Assembly: GCA_964467455.1 (NCBI GenBank)
Contig: CAYXQJ010000015.1
Span: 10,326 to 74,325 of the forward strand
Length of the DNA: 64,000 nt
DNA from: OLB6 sp964467455
GTDB taxonomy: Bacteria > Bacteroidota > Ignavibacteria > Kapaibacteriales > Kapaibacteriaceae
Reading direction: 5' to 3'
The position numbers and the translations under genes are program-made. The notes under the pieces were generated by a model. The model was not told the DNA's origin and ran no database searches. It was given only the letters and a program-made list of their open reading frames with translations. Below are positions 17,367-25,663 of the stretch, one piece after another. The stretch's first letter is position 1. Each line of letters begins with the position of its first letter.

Positions 17367-17863
17367 GTATGATACGTGGTCTATGGTTAGTGGTGGGTGG
17401 TCTCCTTGTCGCATGTTCAGTAGCGAGTGCGCAAAACTATCGCATGATGAAGGATAGTGCGACCCATGGAGATTCCATTGCCTATGGTGAAAGCATGACC
17501 GGATTCTTTGCCGTTGGTCAAGCAACATCGGCGCCGGTGAGTGGAACCACACAACAAGGGTGGCTCGGCTTCTTGCCGGTGATCCGCGCACTCAAGCCGC
17601 TGTCAGTGTTCGAGAACCCTGAGAACGACCGCCTTACGCTGGCACCTAATCCCGCGTCTGATCGCATCTCGATCGGCGGTATTCTCGGTATCGTATCTGA
17701 GGTACAGGTATGGTCCGTGATCGGAAGTCCGATACAAATACCATTTCAACAAACGGATGAACAGGTGAGCATCGACATTGGATCGATCTCTTCCGGATCA
17801 TACCGCATTGTGCTGGTAAGCGAGACCGGGCGATATTCCAAGGCAGTGTTGGTCACACGTTGA
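17363..17863 (+). CDS. Small T9SS sorting-domain protein
   Basis: About 166 residues: signal peptide (GLWLVVGGLLVACSVASAQ), a short middle region, and a C-terminal type A T9SS sorting domain recognisable from LTLAPNPASDRISI, LVWSVIG-like strand pairs and GSYRIVLVSETGRYSKAVLV. Such a domain sends the protein through the type IX system to the cell surface. GTG 17363 overlaps the previous stop; ATG 17369 is the alternative. Third gene of the Hcp-collar operon, implying that the exported trio acts at the surface. Confidence 0.82.
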   Translation: MSMIRGLWLVVGGLLVACSVASAQNYRMMKDSATHGDSIAYGESMTGFFAVGQATSAPVSGTTQQGWLGFLPVIRALKPLSVFENPENDRLTLAPNPASDRISIGGILGIVSEVQVWSVIGSPIQIPFQQTDEQVSIDIGSISSGSYRIVLVSETGRYSKAVLVTR

Positions 17864-17866
17864 TCT

Positions 17867-17901
17867 CATAATGCATAATGCATCATGCATTGTGTATGAT
17901 G
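17867..17901. repeat. Heptad array CATAATG-like x5
   Basis: Five units of 7 bases (CATAATG, CATAATG, CATCATG, CATTGTG, TATGATG) begin three bases after the T9SS gene stop. The unit belongs to the same subfamily as the long array at 47647-47737. Confidence 0.85.
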
Positions 17902-17914
17902 CAAAAAAAAAGAA

Positions 17915-17948
17915 AAGGGGCGTTGAGAACATTCTCTCAGCACCCCTT
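17915..17948. terminator. Bidirectional intrinsic terminator
   Basis: A long stem, AAGGGGCGTTGAGA pairing with TCTCAGCACCCCTT with one mismatch and a short loop, is flanked by A-rich sequence on the left and TTACTTTATTTCTT on the right. It can therefore end transcripts of both the forward Hcp operon and the reverse outer-membrane gene that converge here. Confidence 0.75.
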
Positions 17949-17960
17949 ACTTTATTTCTT

Positions 17961-18023
17961 GGACGATGGACGCTGAACGCCGGACGTCGGACGCTGGACG
18001 CCGGACGCCGAACGCCGAACGTC
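17961..18023. repeat. Heptad array GGACGNN x9
   Basis: Nine units in perfect 7-base register (core GGACG or GAACG plus two variable bases) end exactly at the base before the TAA stop codon (18024-18026, reverse strand) of the following gene. Same subfamily and same orientation as the array at 14250-14298. Confidence 0.93.
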
Positions 18024-18635
18024 TTACTGTCCGAACGTAAACCCGACCTTGATCCCGATGTAGCTGTACGAGTTATCCTCTGCACCGGAGAGTGTTTCTC
18101 CGGCATCGAACACGGCGTTATAATCCAGTTGCAAGAGCATGTTGGATTGGCGGTTGAGTCGGAAGTTCATACCAACGGCCGGCATCACGGCAAAGTGCGT
18201 CGTGGTTTGAGAGTAGGAATAAACACCTGCCTCGAACCAACGCGTCATCCACTGCATGCCTGCGCCGAGTTTGAAGAACGGTTGGATCTTGTCGATCCGA
18301 TCGGCCATCGTGTGCTGGATCGTTGCCATCAGCGGTACGGCGGCAACGCGACGTACCTGTGATCCGAAGAGCGCTCCTTGCGGGAATTCAGTGAGTTCAT
18401 CGCGATAGAAGGCCTCCCAGCGCTGCCAGCCGCTGGCAAGGCCGACCTTGTTGTGGTCATCTAAGGAATACTGCAATTCGCCGCCCAAGCCGGCCCAGCC
18501 GTATTGGTCGATGTAGTCGCCGAGATTGCCGGTTGGAACACCCATGTTCCAGGTGGCCGTAAAATCCCAATCACGCGTCGCATAAGACGGAGCGGCGCTG
18601 ATGACCAGGGCAAGTAGAACGATGATGCGTTTCAT
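18024..18635 (-). CDS. Outer-membrane beta-barrel protein
   Basis: A 203-residue exported protein with signal peptide (MKRIIVLLALVISAAPSYA) and a chain of amphipathic strands ending in a typical barrel C-terminus (YSYIGIKVGFTFGQ). It looks like a small eight-stranded OmpA/OmpW-type barrel without a periplasmic domain. No specific function can be assigned. It is the last gene of a four-gene reverse run of envelope proteins (18.0-22.9 kb) with short gaps of about 20-30 bases. Confidence 0.75.
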   Translation of the reverse strand: MKRIIVLLALVISAAPSYATRDWDFTATWNMGVPTGNLGDYIDQYGWAGLGGELQYSLDDHNKVGLASGWQRWEAFYRDELTEFPQGALFGSQVRRVAAVPLMATIQHTMADRIDKIQPFFKLGAGMQWMTRWFEAGVYSYSQTTTHFAVMPAVGMNFRLNRQSNMLLQLDYNAVFDAGETLSGAEDNSYSYIGIKVGFTFGQ

Positions 18636-18656
18636 ATTGTCTCTGATCCTTCTTGA

Positions 18657-19304
18657 TTAGGGTTGTGCACTACGATAAAGGTATGGCGACTGATCGAACA
18701 TCTGACGGACGCCTGCCGAGATGTACTGGACGTTGCTGGCCTCGGAGCTTGAGAGCAAGCCGTTGGATGAACCGATCCATACGGCGCGCATCTGCAACGT
18801 GTCGTTGTTCTCTCGTCTTGTGACCTTATCCATTTCCACGATCACCGAGCCCGTGGTGTAGGAATAGTAGCTTCCGGATGGATAATACGGCGGGTAGTAC
18901 CAACCCCAATAGCCCCATCCATATCCATACCACGGATAGTACCAATAGTTGTAGTAGTAGCCGATGGTGACGTTCTGGAGAGCGGAAACGCGGACAGTGG
19001 TATGTGGGAGGGCGCCGTTCGTGTCAGTAACCTGCGTCCAGCCCATCGAGACAAGATTCGCAGCGATACCGTCAAGGAGGGCTTGGTCGTACCCACGCGG
19101 AATGTCGTCGAGTTTGGTCGAATCGCCAAGGATATGGAAGACGGAGTCAACAAGGTAGAAGGTCTGCAGACCGTCGAATGCACCGGCAGTTGTGTCATAG
19201 ATCGTGACCACCGTGCGATAGTCATCGGTGGATAGACCGTAATCCGTGTAGCAGGACGTCAACAAGACGGCACACGCGGAGAGCAGTACGATGAATTTAG
19301 TCAT
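18657..19304 (-). CDS. DUF4136 lipoprotein
   Basis: A 215-residue lipoprotein (VLLSACAVLLTSC). The layout matches DUF4136: an N-terminal YDTTAGAFDGLQTFYLVD segment, a middle with strings of Tyr/Trp/Gly/Pro (YYYNYWYYPWYGYGWGYW), then a beta-rich end with GSVIVEMDK. It is anchored in the outer or inner membrane. The family function is not known. It lies between two barrel genes and is probably co-transcribed with them. Confidence 0.8.
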   Translation of the reverse strand: MTKFIVLLSACAVLLTSCYTDYGLSTDDYRTVVTIYDTTAGAFDGLQTFYLVDSVFHILGDSTKLDDIPRGYDQALLDGIAANLVSMGWTQVTDTNGALPHTTVRVSALQNVTIGYYYNYWYYPWYGYGWGYWGWYYPPYYPSGSYYSYTTGSVIVEMDKVTRRENNDTLQMRAVWIGSSNGLLSSSEASNVQYISAGVRQMFDQSPYLYRSAQP

Positions 19305-19327
19305 GATTGGGTTCCGAGTGTTGGTGA

Positions 19328-20005
19328 TCAGAATGCAAAGAACAGACCGCCGCTAAGCTCGCCTTCGATCGTGCCCCAGGCGCCGGCACCTGTGCCACAA
19401 CCGCCAGTGCTACAGTAGAAGGTTAGATTGGCGAAGTAAAGGGGCATGAAGAGTCGACCCTGCAGACGGATGCCGATCTTGTCACTCAAGTAGATCTTTG
19501 CGCCGCCCAGACCGGATACAGCGAAATAGAGATCCGTGTCGTATCGTTGATCTTCAGGAGAGAAGATCGCCATTCCGAGATTGCCACCGATGAAGGGGGC
19601 AACGTTGTTCTTGCGGAAGGTCTTGATGGTGCCCAGCTGGATGTAATGCGTGCTCAGGTTTCCCAGATCGTTGATCGCATCGGGATCCCAACTGCCATAA
19701 TAGTTATAGGGCTCATAGGTCATCGAGCCGGAGCGGTAGGAATACGACAGCTCGAACACGAGGTCTTTTTTGATGTAGTAGTCGAGAGCACCACCATACC
19801 ACATTGATCCATTCAACGTGAGATCACCATCATAGGTACGGATGAATGATCCAAATGAATATCCCGACTGGACAGCGAGTTCGAGTTTCGCCGGCTTAGA
19901 AACTTGGTGCGGAGCAGTCGGCGCCTGCTGCCATTCGGTCTGTGCGCTGAGGTGAACAGCGAAGGTGATGAGAACTACAAGTACGACCACTGTACGGTGG
20001 AGCAT
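19328..20005 (-). CDS. Outer-membrane beta-barrel protein
   Basis: A 225-residue exported protein with signal peptide (MLHRTVVVLVVLITFAVHLS) and strands such as LELAVQSGYSFGSFIRTY and YIKKDLVFELSYSYRSGSM, ending in GGLFFAF, the aromatic end typical of barrels. Two Cys near the end (FYCSTGGCG) could form a loop disulphide. Function not recognised. Same reverse run as its neighbours. Confidence 0.75.
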   Translation of the reverse strand: MLHRTVVVLVVLITFAVHLSAQTEWQQAPTAPHQVSKPAKLELAVQSGYSFGSFIRTYDGDLTLNGSMWYGGALDYYIKKDLVFELSYSYRSGSMTYEPYNYYGSWDPDAINDLGNLSTHYIQLGTIKTFRKNNVAPFIGGNLGMAIFSPEDQRYDTDLYFAVSGLGGAKIYLSDKIGIRLQGRLFMPLYFANLTFYCSTGGCGTGAGAWGTIEGELSGGLFFAF

Positions 20006-20035
20006 GGACTAACCTCTGAAATGGTTAGCGCAAAT

Positions 20036-22861
20036 TTAGCGCATCCGCGGTCCAAATCCACCCATCCCGGGTGAGCCGCCGGCAAAGTTTCGCAGGTCGT
20101 AGCTGAAGGTGAGCATGAAGTAGTTGGTCAGTACCTGCGTCCGCGTGTCTTCGTAGGAAATGTCGTTGATCGTCCGGTTGACGGAGGCGTTCTGACGCAG
20201 GATGTCGAAGACCGTCAAGCGGATCTCGGCGCGTTTATTATCTAGGAAACGGTAGCCGATGCCGGCATTCCAGACCGTAAAGGTACGGTCGAACCCTTCC
20301 CCAAGACCCGTATACATCTGGTGCTCAACGTCGGTACTGCAGGCGATGGCGCCGATGTTCCAGATCAGACGTCCTGTGACGAAATGGTTAAAGTAGTTGG
20401 CATCGTTCTGACGCTGGACGGAGTTGATCACGATGTTGTAGATGCCGTTGTATGACGCAGAGAGGTCGATGTCTTCGGAGAAATTCGAACTCATGAAGAG
20501 TCCGCCGCTCATCGTGGTGTTGTTGGCCATGTTCTCGATGCCGTTCACCAGACCCGGTACGCGGGAATAGTTGACGCTGGCATTGAAGTTGAGGTTGCTC
20601 TTGATGAACTTGGCCGGCATCGTATAGGTGAAGAACGAACGAGCGTTGATGTTGCCCGAAAGATTGACGGGGCGTGAAATGGTAGCGCCGGGCGGAATGC
20701 TGACGCCGCTGACGATGGTGTCGGTGCTGGTAACGATGTTCTCCTGTCCGATGTAGTCATCAACAAACGACACGCTCACAAAACCAAAGAGGGCGCGGCC
20801 GTTCATCCAGTCAGCGTCGCGGAAGCGCAGCGAGAGGTCGTGAGAGTAGCTCTGCCCAAGGTCGGGATTACCCAACGATAACTGCAGCGGGTTGCTGTTG
20901 TCGACCACCTGCTGCAATTGTGTGATGCTCGGCGCATTCGTGCTGGTGCGGTAACGAAGCGTGAACTCGCTGGCCATGGAGAATCGCTGTCGCCACTGAA
21001 ACGACGGTAGAATGTTGTTGAAGGTTCGGGTGATGTTCAACGTGGTCGGGAAAACCTGATCGCCAGTCAACTCGGCGTATTGATAGTCGCCCCCTACCGT
21101 AAAGATGGTGTTGCCAAACTGAATGCGGTACAATGCACCGAGGCGGTGTTGTGCGTAGAGGTTGTCGTACTCGTTGCTCAAGGCCGGATTCAACGTCGTG
21201 TAGTCATTCGTCAGAGAGTCGAAATCATTGGTCTTCTTGTCGGCAGCGGTATAGCGGAAGTTAGGCGCATACGACAGCTGAAGCATGCTCGAGTCGCTCA
21301 CGGGCTCTGTGTACGAGATCTGTCCGCTATAGGTCGGCCCGAGTTGTTCCTGCGTGGAGCGTTGATCGATCCGTGTGGTGGAATTGATCGGCACAAACTG
21401 ATTGATGGCTTCAAGATCACCATCGGAGCTGTTCGTGCTATAGTTGATGTTGACGTTTGCGGCCAAGGTGCGGCCGGCCGCGAAACGGTGACGGTAGGTG
21501 AGGGCGCCGGCCAGCGTAGCAGCATTCGACTCTGTGGTGTTATTGGTGATGTTACGGCTGAGCGTGTCAACGTTCGTCATGATGCCCGCAGAATTGTCGA
21601 TCTGCGAGATCGACTGAACGTTAACACGAGGTTCAAAGAGCAATGCGTCTTCCGCACTCAAGCCGGCGGTGAGGCGTAGATTGAAACGATGGTTGCGCGA
21701 GATGGACGTTGCGATCGAACTGTCTTGGTAGACCTGACCCTCCGGTTGTACATACGTACGATCCATGAACGAGCTGTTGTCGTTGTCGGCATAGTTGAAG
21801 AAATAGGAACCTTCGGCGTCGACGTTCTCGCCCCATGAATCCGTATAGTTCGTTCCCAGGGCATGTGTGGTGGTGATCCCACCCTGTTGGTCAACGAAGA
21901 GGTTCGAGAACTGACCGCCGCTCTGGCGCATCATTCGCTGTGCACCGCCCATGCGCATGAAGTTGCCCATCATGCGTCCCATCGGACCGCCGCCACCCAT
22001 GCCGCCGAACAGGTCCATCGGTGAGAAATTCTGTTGGTTGATGTTATTCGTCAGTCCGAGAATAGTGATCCGTTGCGGACCATCAAAGATGTTGTACGTA
22101 GCACCACCGCTCCACCGATCATCGGTTCCATACCCTCCATAGAACTTGCCGAACTGACCGGTCTTGCGATCTTTCTTTGTCTTGAGGTTGATGGTCTTCT
22201 CTGTATTGCCGTCGTCAAAACCGCCGAACATCGAGACGTCGGTCCGTGCATCATAGATCTGGACACTTTCCACCATGTCGGCCGGTGTGTTGCGCAATGT
22301 TGCCGTTGCATCGTCGCCGAAGAAGCGCTTGCCGTCTACCAAGACCCGTGACACTTGTTCACCTTGTGCGCGCACGGTGCCGTTCTCAACGGTGATGCCG
22401 GGCATCTTCTTGACGAGGTCTTCCGCCGTTGCGTTCTCGTTGGTCTTGTACGCCTTGGCACTCATCTGCGTTGTGTCGCCCCGGATCTCCACGGCCACAG
22501 CTTCGGCTTCCACCTCGACGGCCTTGAGACTGACCGTGTCCTTGGACATTTCGACGCGACCAAGCGAAACACCCCGATCGCGAATGAAGATCGTTGACGT
22601 ATACTTCAGAAATCCCACGCCGGTGGCGGAGAGACGCCACGGACCTTTGTCGACCTCTTCGATCTCGAACGTCCCGTCACGCTTGGAGATCGCCCCTTTG
22701 ACCTTGGTGGTATCGGCGGCCGACACTAATCGAATGGTGATCCCGGCCAGCGGGCTGCCGTCCGTGCCATCCACCATACGTCCGCTCACAGGATACTGAG
22801 CATACGTCGTTACCGTGAAAAAGACCGTCAAGATCAACAAAGAGAACAGGTTACGCGTCAC
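20036..22861 (-). CDS. TonB-receptor-like outer-membrane protein with CarboxypepD-regulatory domain
   Basis: A 941-residue outer-membrane receptor. After the signal peptide come a carboxypeptidase-regulatory-like beta sandwich (YPVSGRMVDGTDGSPLAGIT), a plug domain (ATAEDLVKKMPGITVENGTV, then VLVDGKRFFGDDATATL) and a large barrel of the OMP_b-brl_3 type. A Gly/Met-rich loop (residues about 285-312) stands out. This class, frequent in Bacteroidota, imports or binds unknown ligands, and a TonB box is not obvious. It lies 95 bases beyond nosY on the same strand but is probably a separate unit. Confidence 0.85.
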   Translation of the reverse strand: MTRNLFSLLILTVFFTVTTYAQYPVSGRMVDGTDGSPLAGITIRLVSAADTTKVKGAISKRDGTFEIEEVDKGPWRLSATGVGFLKYTSTIFIRDRGVSLGRVEMSKDTVSLKAVEVEAEAVAVEIRGDTTQMSAKAYKTNENATAEDLVKKMPGITVENGTVRAQGEQVSRVLVDGKRFFGDDATATLRNTPADMVESVQIYDARTDVSMFGGFDDGNTEKTINLKTKKDRKTGQFGKFYGGYGTDDRWSGGATYNIFDGPQRITILGLTNNINQQNFSPMDLFGGMGGGGPMGRMMGNFMRMGGAQRMMRQSGGQFSNLFVDQQGGITTTHALGTNYTDSWGENVDAEGSYFFNYADNDNSSFMDRTYVQPEGQVYQDSSIATSISRNHRFNLRLTAGLSAEDALLFEPRVNVQSISQIDNSAGIMTNVDTLSRNITNNTTESNAATLAGALTYRHRFAAGRTLAANVNINYSTNSSDGDLEAINQFVPINSTTRIDQRSTQEQLGPTYSGQISYTEPVSDSSMLQLSYAPNFRYTAADKKTNDFDSLTNDYTTLNPALSNEYDNLYAQHRLGALYRIQFGNTIFTVGGDYQYAELTGDQVFPTTLNITRTFNNILPSFQWRQRFSMASEFTLRYRTSTNAPSITQLQQVVDNSNPLQLSLGNPDLGQSYSHDLSLRFRDADWMNGRALFGFVSVSFVDDYIGQENIVTSTDTIVSGVSIPPGATISRPVNLSGNINARSFFTYTMPAKFIKSNLNFNASVNYSRVPGLVNGIENMANNTTMSGGLFMSSNFSEDIDLSASYNGIYNIVINSVQRQNDANYFNHFVTGRLIWNIGAIACSTDVEHQMYTGLGEGFDRTFTVWNAGIGYRFLDNKRAEIRLTVFDILRQNASVNRTINDISYEDTRTQVLTNYFMLTFSYDLRNFAGGSPGMGGFGPRMR

Positions 22862-22939
22862 GTGCAGGTTCCGGGCGAGTGCAGAATTGCCTAAAAACGC
22901 CCATAGACGTCATTTGGTTTCGACTCGTTTAAACTTTTT

Positions 22940-22961
22940 TGGAAGGGGGCAGCCCCTTACC
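22940..22961. other. GC-rich hairpin at the nosY stop codon
   Basis: AAGGGG-GCA-GCCCCTT forms a tight stem overlapping the last codon and stop of nosY and containing an AGGGGGC motif. It could end the nos transcript, but the T run (TCTTTTTTG) lies on the wrong side for a reverse-strand transcript, so I call it only a hairpin. Confidence 0.4.
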
Positions 22962-23733
22962 AATCTTTTTTGTTGAAAGCGCGGAGTCCGGCAACGAAGG
23001 GAATGGCCGTCCACAACAACAACGAAGCAGCCGAGATACCGATGCCCAGCGTGGTGCCAAAGAACTTTTGGAAGACGGCGCCGGTGTAGCCCATAAGGGC
23101 TGCGTAGTCGAACGTGAGCATGACGATAATGCGGGCGAGGTCGATAGGGTTGAGGACGACCATGGCGATCGTCGGCGTTTCCATCGGATAGTCGCTGAAG
23201 CCGACAGTGATGGCGAGGATGATGCCATCGTACAACACGGCAAAGAACAACCACAAGATGAAGGAGAGGCCGAGACTGGCTGCTTTATCGTGGATCGTGA
23301 TCGCCAGATAAAATGCCGTGGCAAAGAAGACCATCGTGAGTGCTGCACCCGTGGCGAGCAAGCTCAGCACGGATGCGGAGAGCAGGATACCGTGGAGTGC
23401 CGTAGGGATGGCGATACCAAGGAGGAAGGCGCCGAGGAACGGCAGAGCGACACCGAGATAGAGTGCGGTGAAGATCGAGGAACGTTTGACCGGCTGCGAC
23501 AACATCAATTCGATGAAGTCGCGACTGTTATGCATGTGGGCCGTCCCAAACATCGTTGCGGCCAAGGGGATCAGGAGGAGGACGATGTTCATCAGGCCGA
23601 CGACGGTCTTGGCCTCACCGGCAGTGAAGAATAACAGTCCTTCCGTGGTCACCAAGAAGAAGGCGAGGTAGAGCAGCACCCATCGACCGCGGCCGACATC
23701 GCGCAAGACGTAGGAGAGAAGTCGCGTTGTCAT
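22957..23733 (-). CDS. nosY: NosY, copper-cluster ABC permease
   Basis: A 258-residue integral membrane protein with six predicted segments (for example LLYLAFFLVTTEGLLFF, NIVLLLIPLAATMFG). The loop phrase MHNSRDFIELMLSQPVKRS is typical of NosY and related ABC-2 permeases. With NosF and NosD it forms the transporter needed to mature the CuZ site of nitrous oxide reductase. It overlaps nosF by four bases and is the last gene of the nos run. Confidence 0.88.
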   Translation of the reverse strand: MTTRLLSYVLRDVGRGRWVLLYLAFFLVTTEGLLFFTAGEAKTVVGLMNIVLLLIPLAATMFGTAHMHNSRDFIELMLSQPVKRSSIFTALYLGVALPFLGAFLLGIAIPTALHGILLSASVLSLLATGAALTMVFFATAFYLAITIHDKAASLGLSFILWLFFAVLYDGIILAITVGFSDYPMETPTIAMVVLNPIDLARIIVMLTFDYAALMGYTGAVFQKFFGTTLGIGISAASLLLWTAIPFVAGLRAFNKKDW

Positions 23734-24422
23734 ACCCCTGCTCCGTGTGGTGCGGCCATCATCTCAGCGATGGCCTTGGATAGATTCGACGCACCGGTCG
23801 ATGCAAGGAGCGTTGCAACGTCGCCACCGTATAACACGTTGCCTTCATGCAGATAGACCACACGATCGGCGAGCTCTTGGATCTCTGAGAGAATGTGTGA
23901 CGTGATCAAGACAGTTGTGCCGGAGTTGCGGAACTCTGCAATACGTTCCTTGAGGCGCTCCGAGGCGATGGGGTCGAGACCCGCCGTTGGTTCGTCTAAC
24001 AACAACGACGTTGGACCGAACATCATGGCGATCACCGCACCGACCTTCTGGCGAGTGCCGCCGCTCAAGGCACGCATGGGCTTATCGAGGTGTTGGGGCA
24101 ACTCGAATCGCTCGATGAGTTGCTGCGTCTCAACGGGCTTGCGATCCGGATGCAGGGCCGCGATCATTTCGATCACTTCACGGGCCGTAAGGTTCTCCGG
24201 ATACCGAGCGATCTGAGCCATATAGCCAAGACCCAGTCGGTCCACGTCGATCGTGCCGTTGTTCGGCGTGACCAGACCAAGAATACATTTCATCAACGTC
24301 GTCTTGCCCGAACCGTTCGGACCGATGATGGCCGTGACCGTACCGGTAGGGAAGTTCAACGTCAGGTTGTTCAAGACCTGATGCTGTTTGAATCGTTTCG
24401 AGAGTTGACTGACGGTGATCAT
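23730..24422 (-). CDS. nosF: NosF, ABC ATPase for CuZ maturation
   Basis: A 230-residue ABC ATPase: Walker A GPNGSGKTTLMK, signature LSGGTRQKV, Walker B LLLDEPTAGLDP, switch His in LITSHILSE. Its place between nosD and nosY with four-base overlaps on both sides identifies it as NosF, powering the NosDFY complex. Confidence 0.92.
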   Translation of the reverse strand: MITVSQLSKRFKQHQVLNNLTLNFPTGTVTAIIGPNGSGKTTLMKCILGLVTPNNGTIDVDRLGLGYMAQIARYPENLTAREVIEMIAALHPDRKPVETQQLIERFELPQHLDKPMRALSGGTRQKVGAVIAMMFGPTSLLLDEPTAGLDPIASERLKERIAEFRNSGTTVLITSHILSEIQELADRVVYLHEGNVLYGGDVATLLASTGASNLSKAIAEMMAAPHGAGV

Positions 24423-25663
24423 TGGTGTGGCGGCTTCATGCGTGGAGAGCGATCGATCAACAATTCCGGTGTGACCGTGGGAATGATGCGTTCGGTGAGA
24501 TCAAGGATGTCAACAAAGGCAGAGTGCATCAGGATGACCGATGATGGCATTTGTTCGATAAGGTAGGAGTAGAGTCGAACCGGATGAAACGGGACATCGC
24601 CGATTCCGTTCCGATCCAGATCGTAGCCATCGTACTCACTCCAGTAGTTACGATCAAAGAGATTCGTCGAGATGCGCGAGTTCGTGGTCACATCGAACGT
24701 ATTGCCATTGAACGTGTTGTTACGGATCGTGTTCTTCTCGCAGTTGCCAAGCATGCGCATGGCATAGCCGTTCTTGATGAAGGCATTGTCTTCGAACAAG
24801 ATCCTGTTCGCCCCCTCTGAATAGACAGCGATGGAGTTTTGTTCGAAGCGATTGTTCTTGATGTGTGAATCCGTGATGTCTTTCAGCAACAGACCGTACG
24901 TGCTTGGCCCCCAGTTGAGCAGGAAGGTATTGTCGAACATCTGCACATACTTCGTATACATCACGGCAACACCGGCGCCGTTCTTAGTGAATGTGTTCTT
25001 GCGATAGGAGCAACTGTCGGAGAACATGAAGTGGAGTCCGTAGCGCAGATTGCGTTCACAGTAGTTGTTGACCACCGTCCCGTGCCGCATGAACTCCAGA
25101 TAGATGCCGTCGCGATGTCCGGTGATGCGGTTGTTAGCGATGTAGACATTCCGCGACGTCCAGCAATGTACGCCGTTGCCGGAGTTCGCTTCGCTATCGG
25201 CATTTGCCGACAGGACATTGTTGGTCACGCGACAGTCTTCGGCCTTACTCAAGTAGATCCCGAACATACCATCGATCACCGTGCATCGATCGACCGTGAT
25301 CCCTTTGCGCATCTTGACCTTGATGGCGGCATTGTCCTCAACATAGCTCACGCGCACGTTCTTGAAGGTGATGCCACGGATCACCACGGAGTCGGTCTCG
25401 ATGGACATGATGTTAGCCCCCTTCTTCCGAGCATCGATCACTGTTCCTTCTTCACCCAAGATCGTGCAGGGGGCGAGCACACGCAGGTCTGTTTCGAAGT
25501 ACGTACCCTTTGCGATCATGACCGTATCATAGCGCTCTACGGTGGCAAGTACGTTGGCGATCGCACCGGGTGACGGCGTGACGGTCAGCGTGCGCCCAAC
25601 AACTGCTGTTGTTAACAGCAGCAGCGTTAGGACGACGGACGATGGAAAACGGACGCTTACCAC
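24419..25663 (-). CDS. nosD: NosD, periplasmic copper-cluster maturation protein
   Basis: A 414-residue right-handed beta-helix protein with signal peptide and many short parallel-helix repeats of the form NNRITGHRDGIYLEFM, NNRFEQNSIAVYSEGANRI and ENTIR-like turns. NosD docks on NosFY and hands copper or sulfur to apo-NosZ in the periplasm. The start is GTG 25663, overlapping the TonB gene stop. The first codons of the signal peptide (25630-25657) lie in a GGACGNN heptad array. Confidence 0.9.
   Translation of the reverse strand: MVSVRFPSSVVLTLLLLTTAVVGRTLTVTPSPGAIANVLATVERYDTVMIAKGTYFETDLRVLAPCTILGEEGTVIDARKKGANIMSIETDSVVIRGITFKNVRVSYVEDNAAIKVKMRKGITVDRCTVIDGMFGIYLSKAEDCRVTNNVLSANADSEANSGNGVHCWTSRNVYIANNRITGHRDGIYLEFMRHGTVVNNYCERNLRYGLHFMFSDSCSYRKNTFTKNGAGVAVMYTKYVQMFDNTFLLNWGPSTYGLLLKDITDSHIKNNRFEQNSIAVYSEGANRILFEDNAFIKNGYAMRMLGNCEKNTIRNNTFNGNTFDVTTNSRISTNLFDRNYWSEYDGYDLDRNGIGDVPFHPVRLYSYLIEQMPSSVILMHSAFVDILDLTERIIPTVTPELLIDRSPRMKPPHQ
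25630..25657. repeat. Heptad array GGACGNN x4 inside nosD signal-peptide codons
   Basis: Units GGACGAC, GGACGAT, GGAAAAC, GGACGCT in 7-base register, same subfamily and orientation as the arrays at 14250 and 17961. They reach the stop codon of the TonB receptor gene (25657-25659). Confidence 0.75.

Noticed and set aside
17961..18023. GGACGNN arrays as a CRISPR array
   Set aside because: Units are 7 bases with no spacers, and no cas genes are present.
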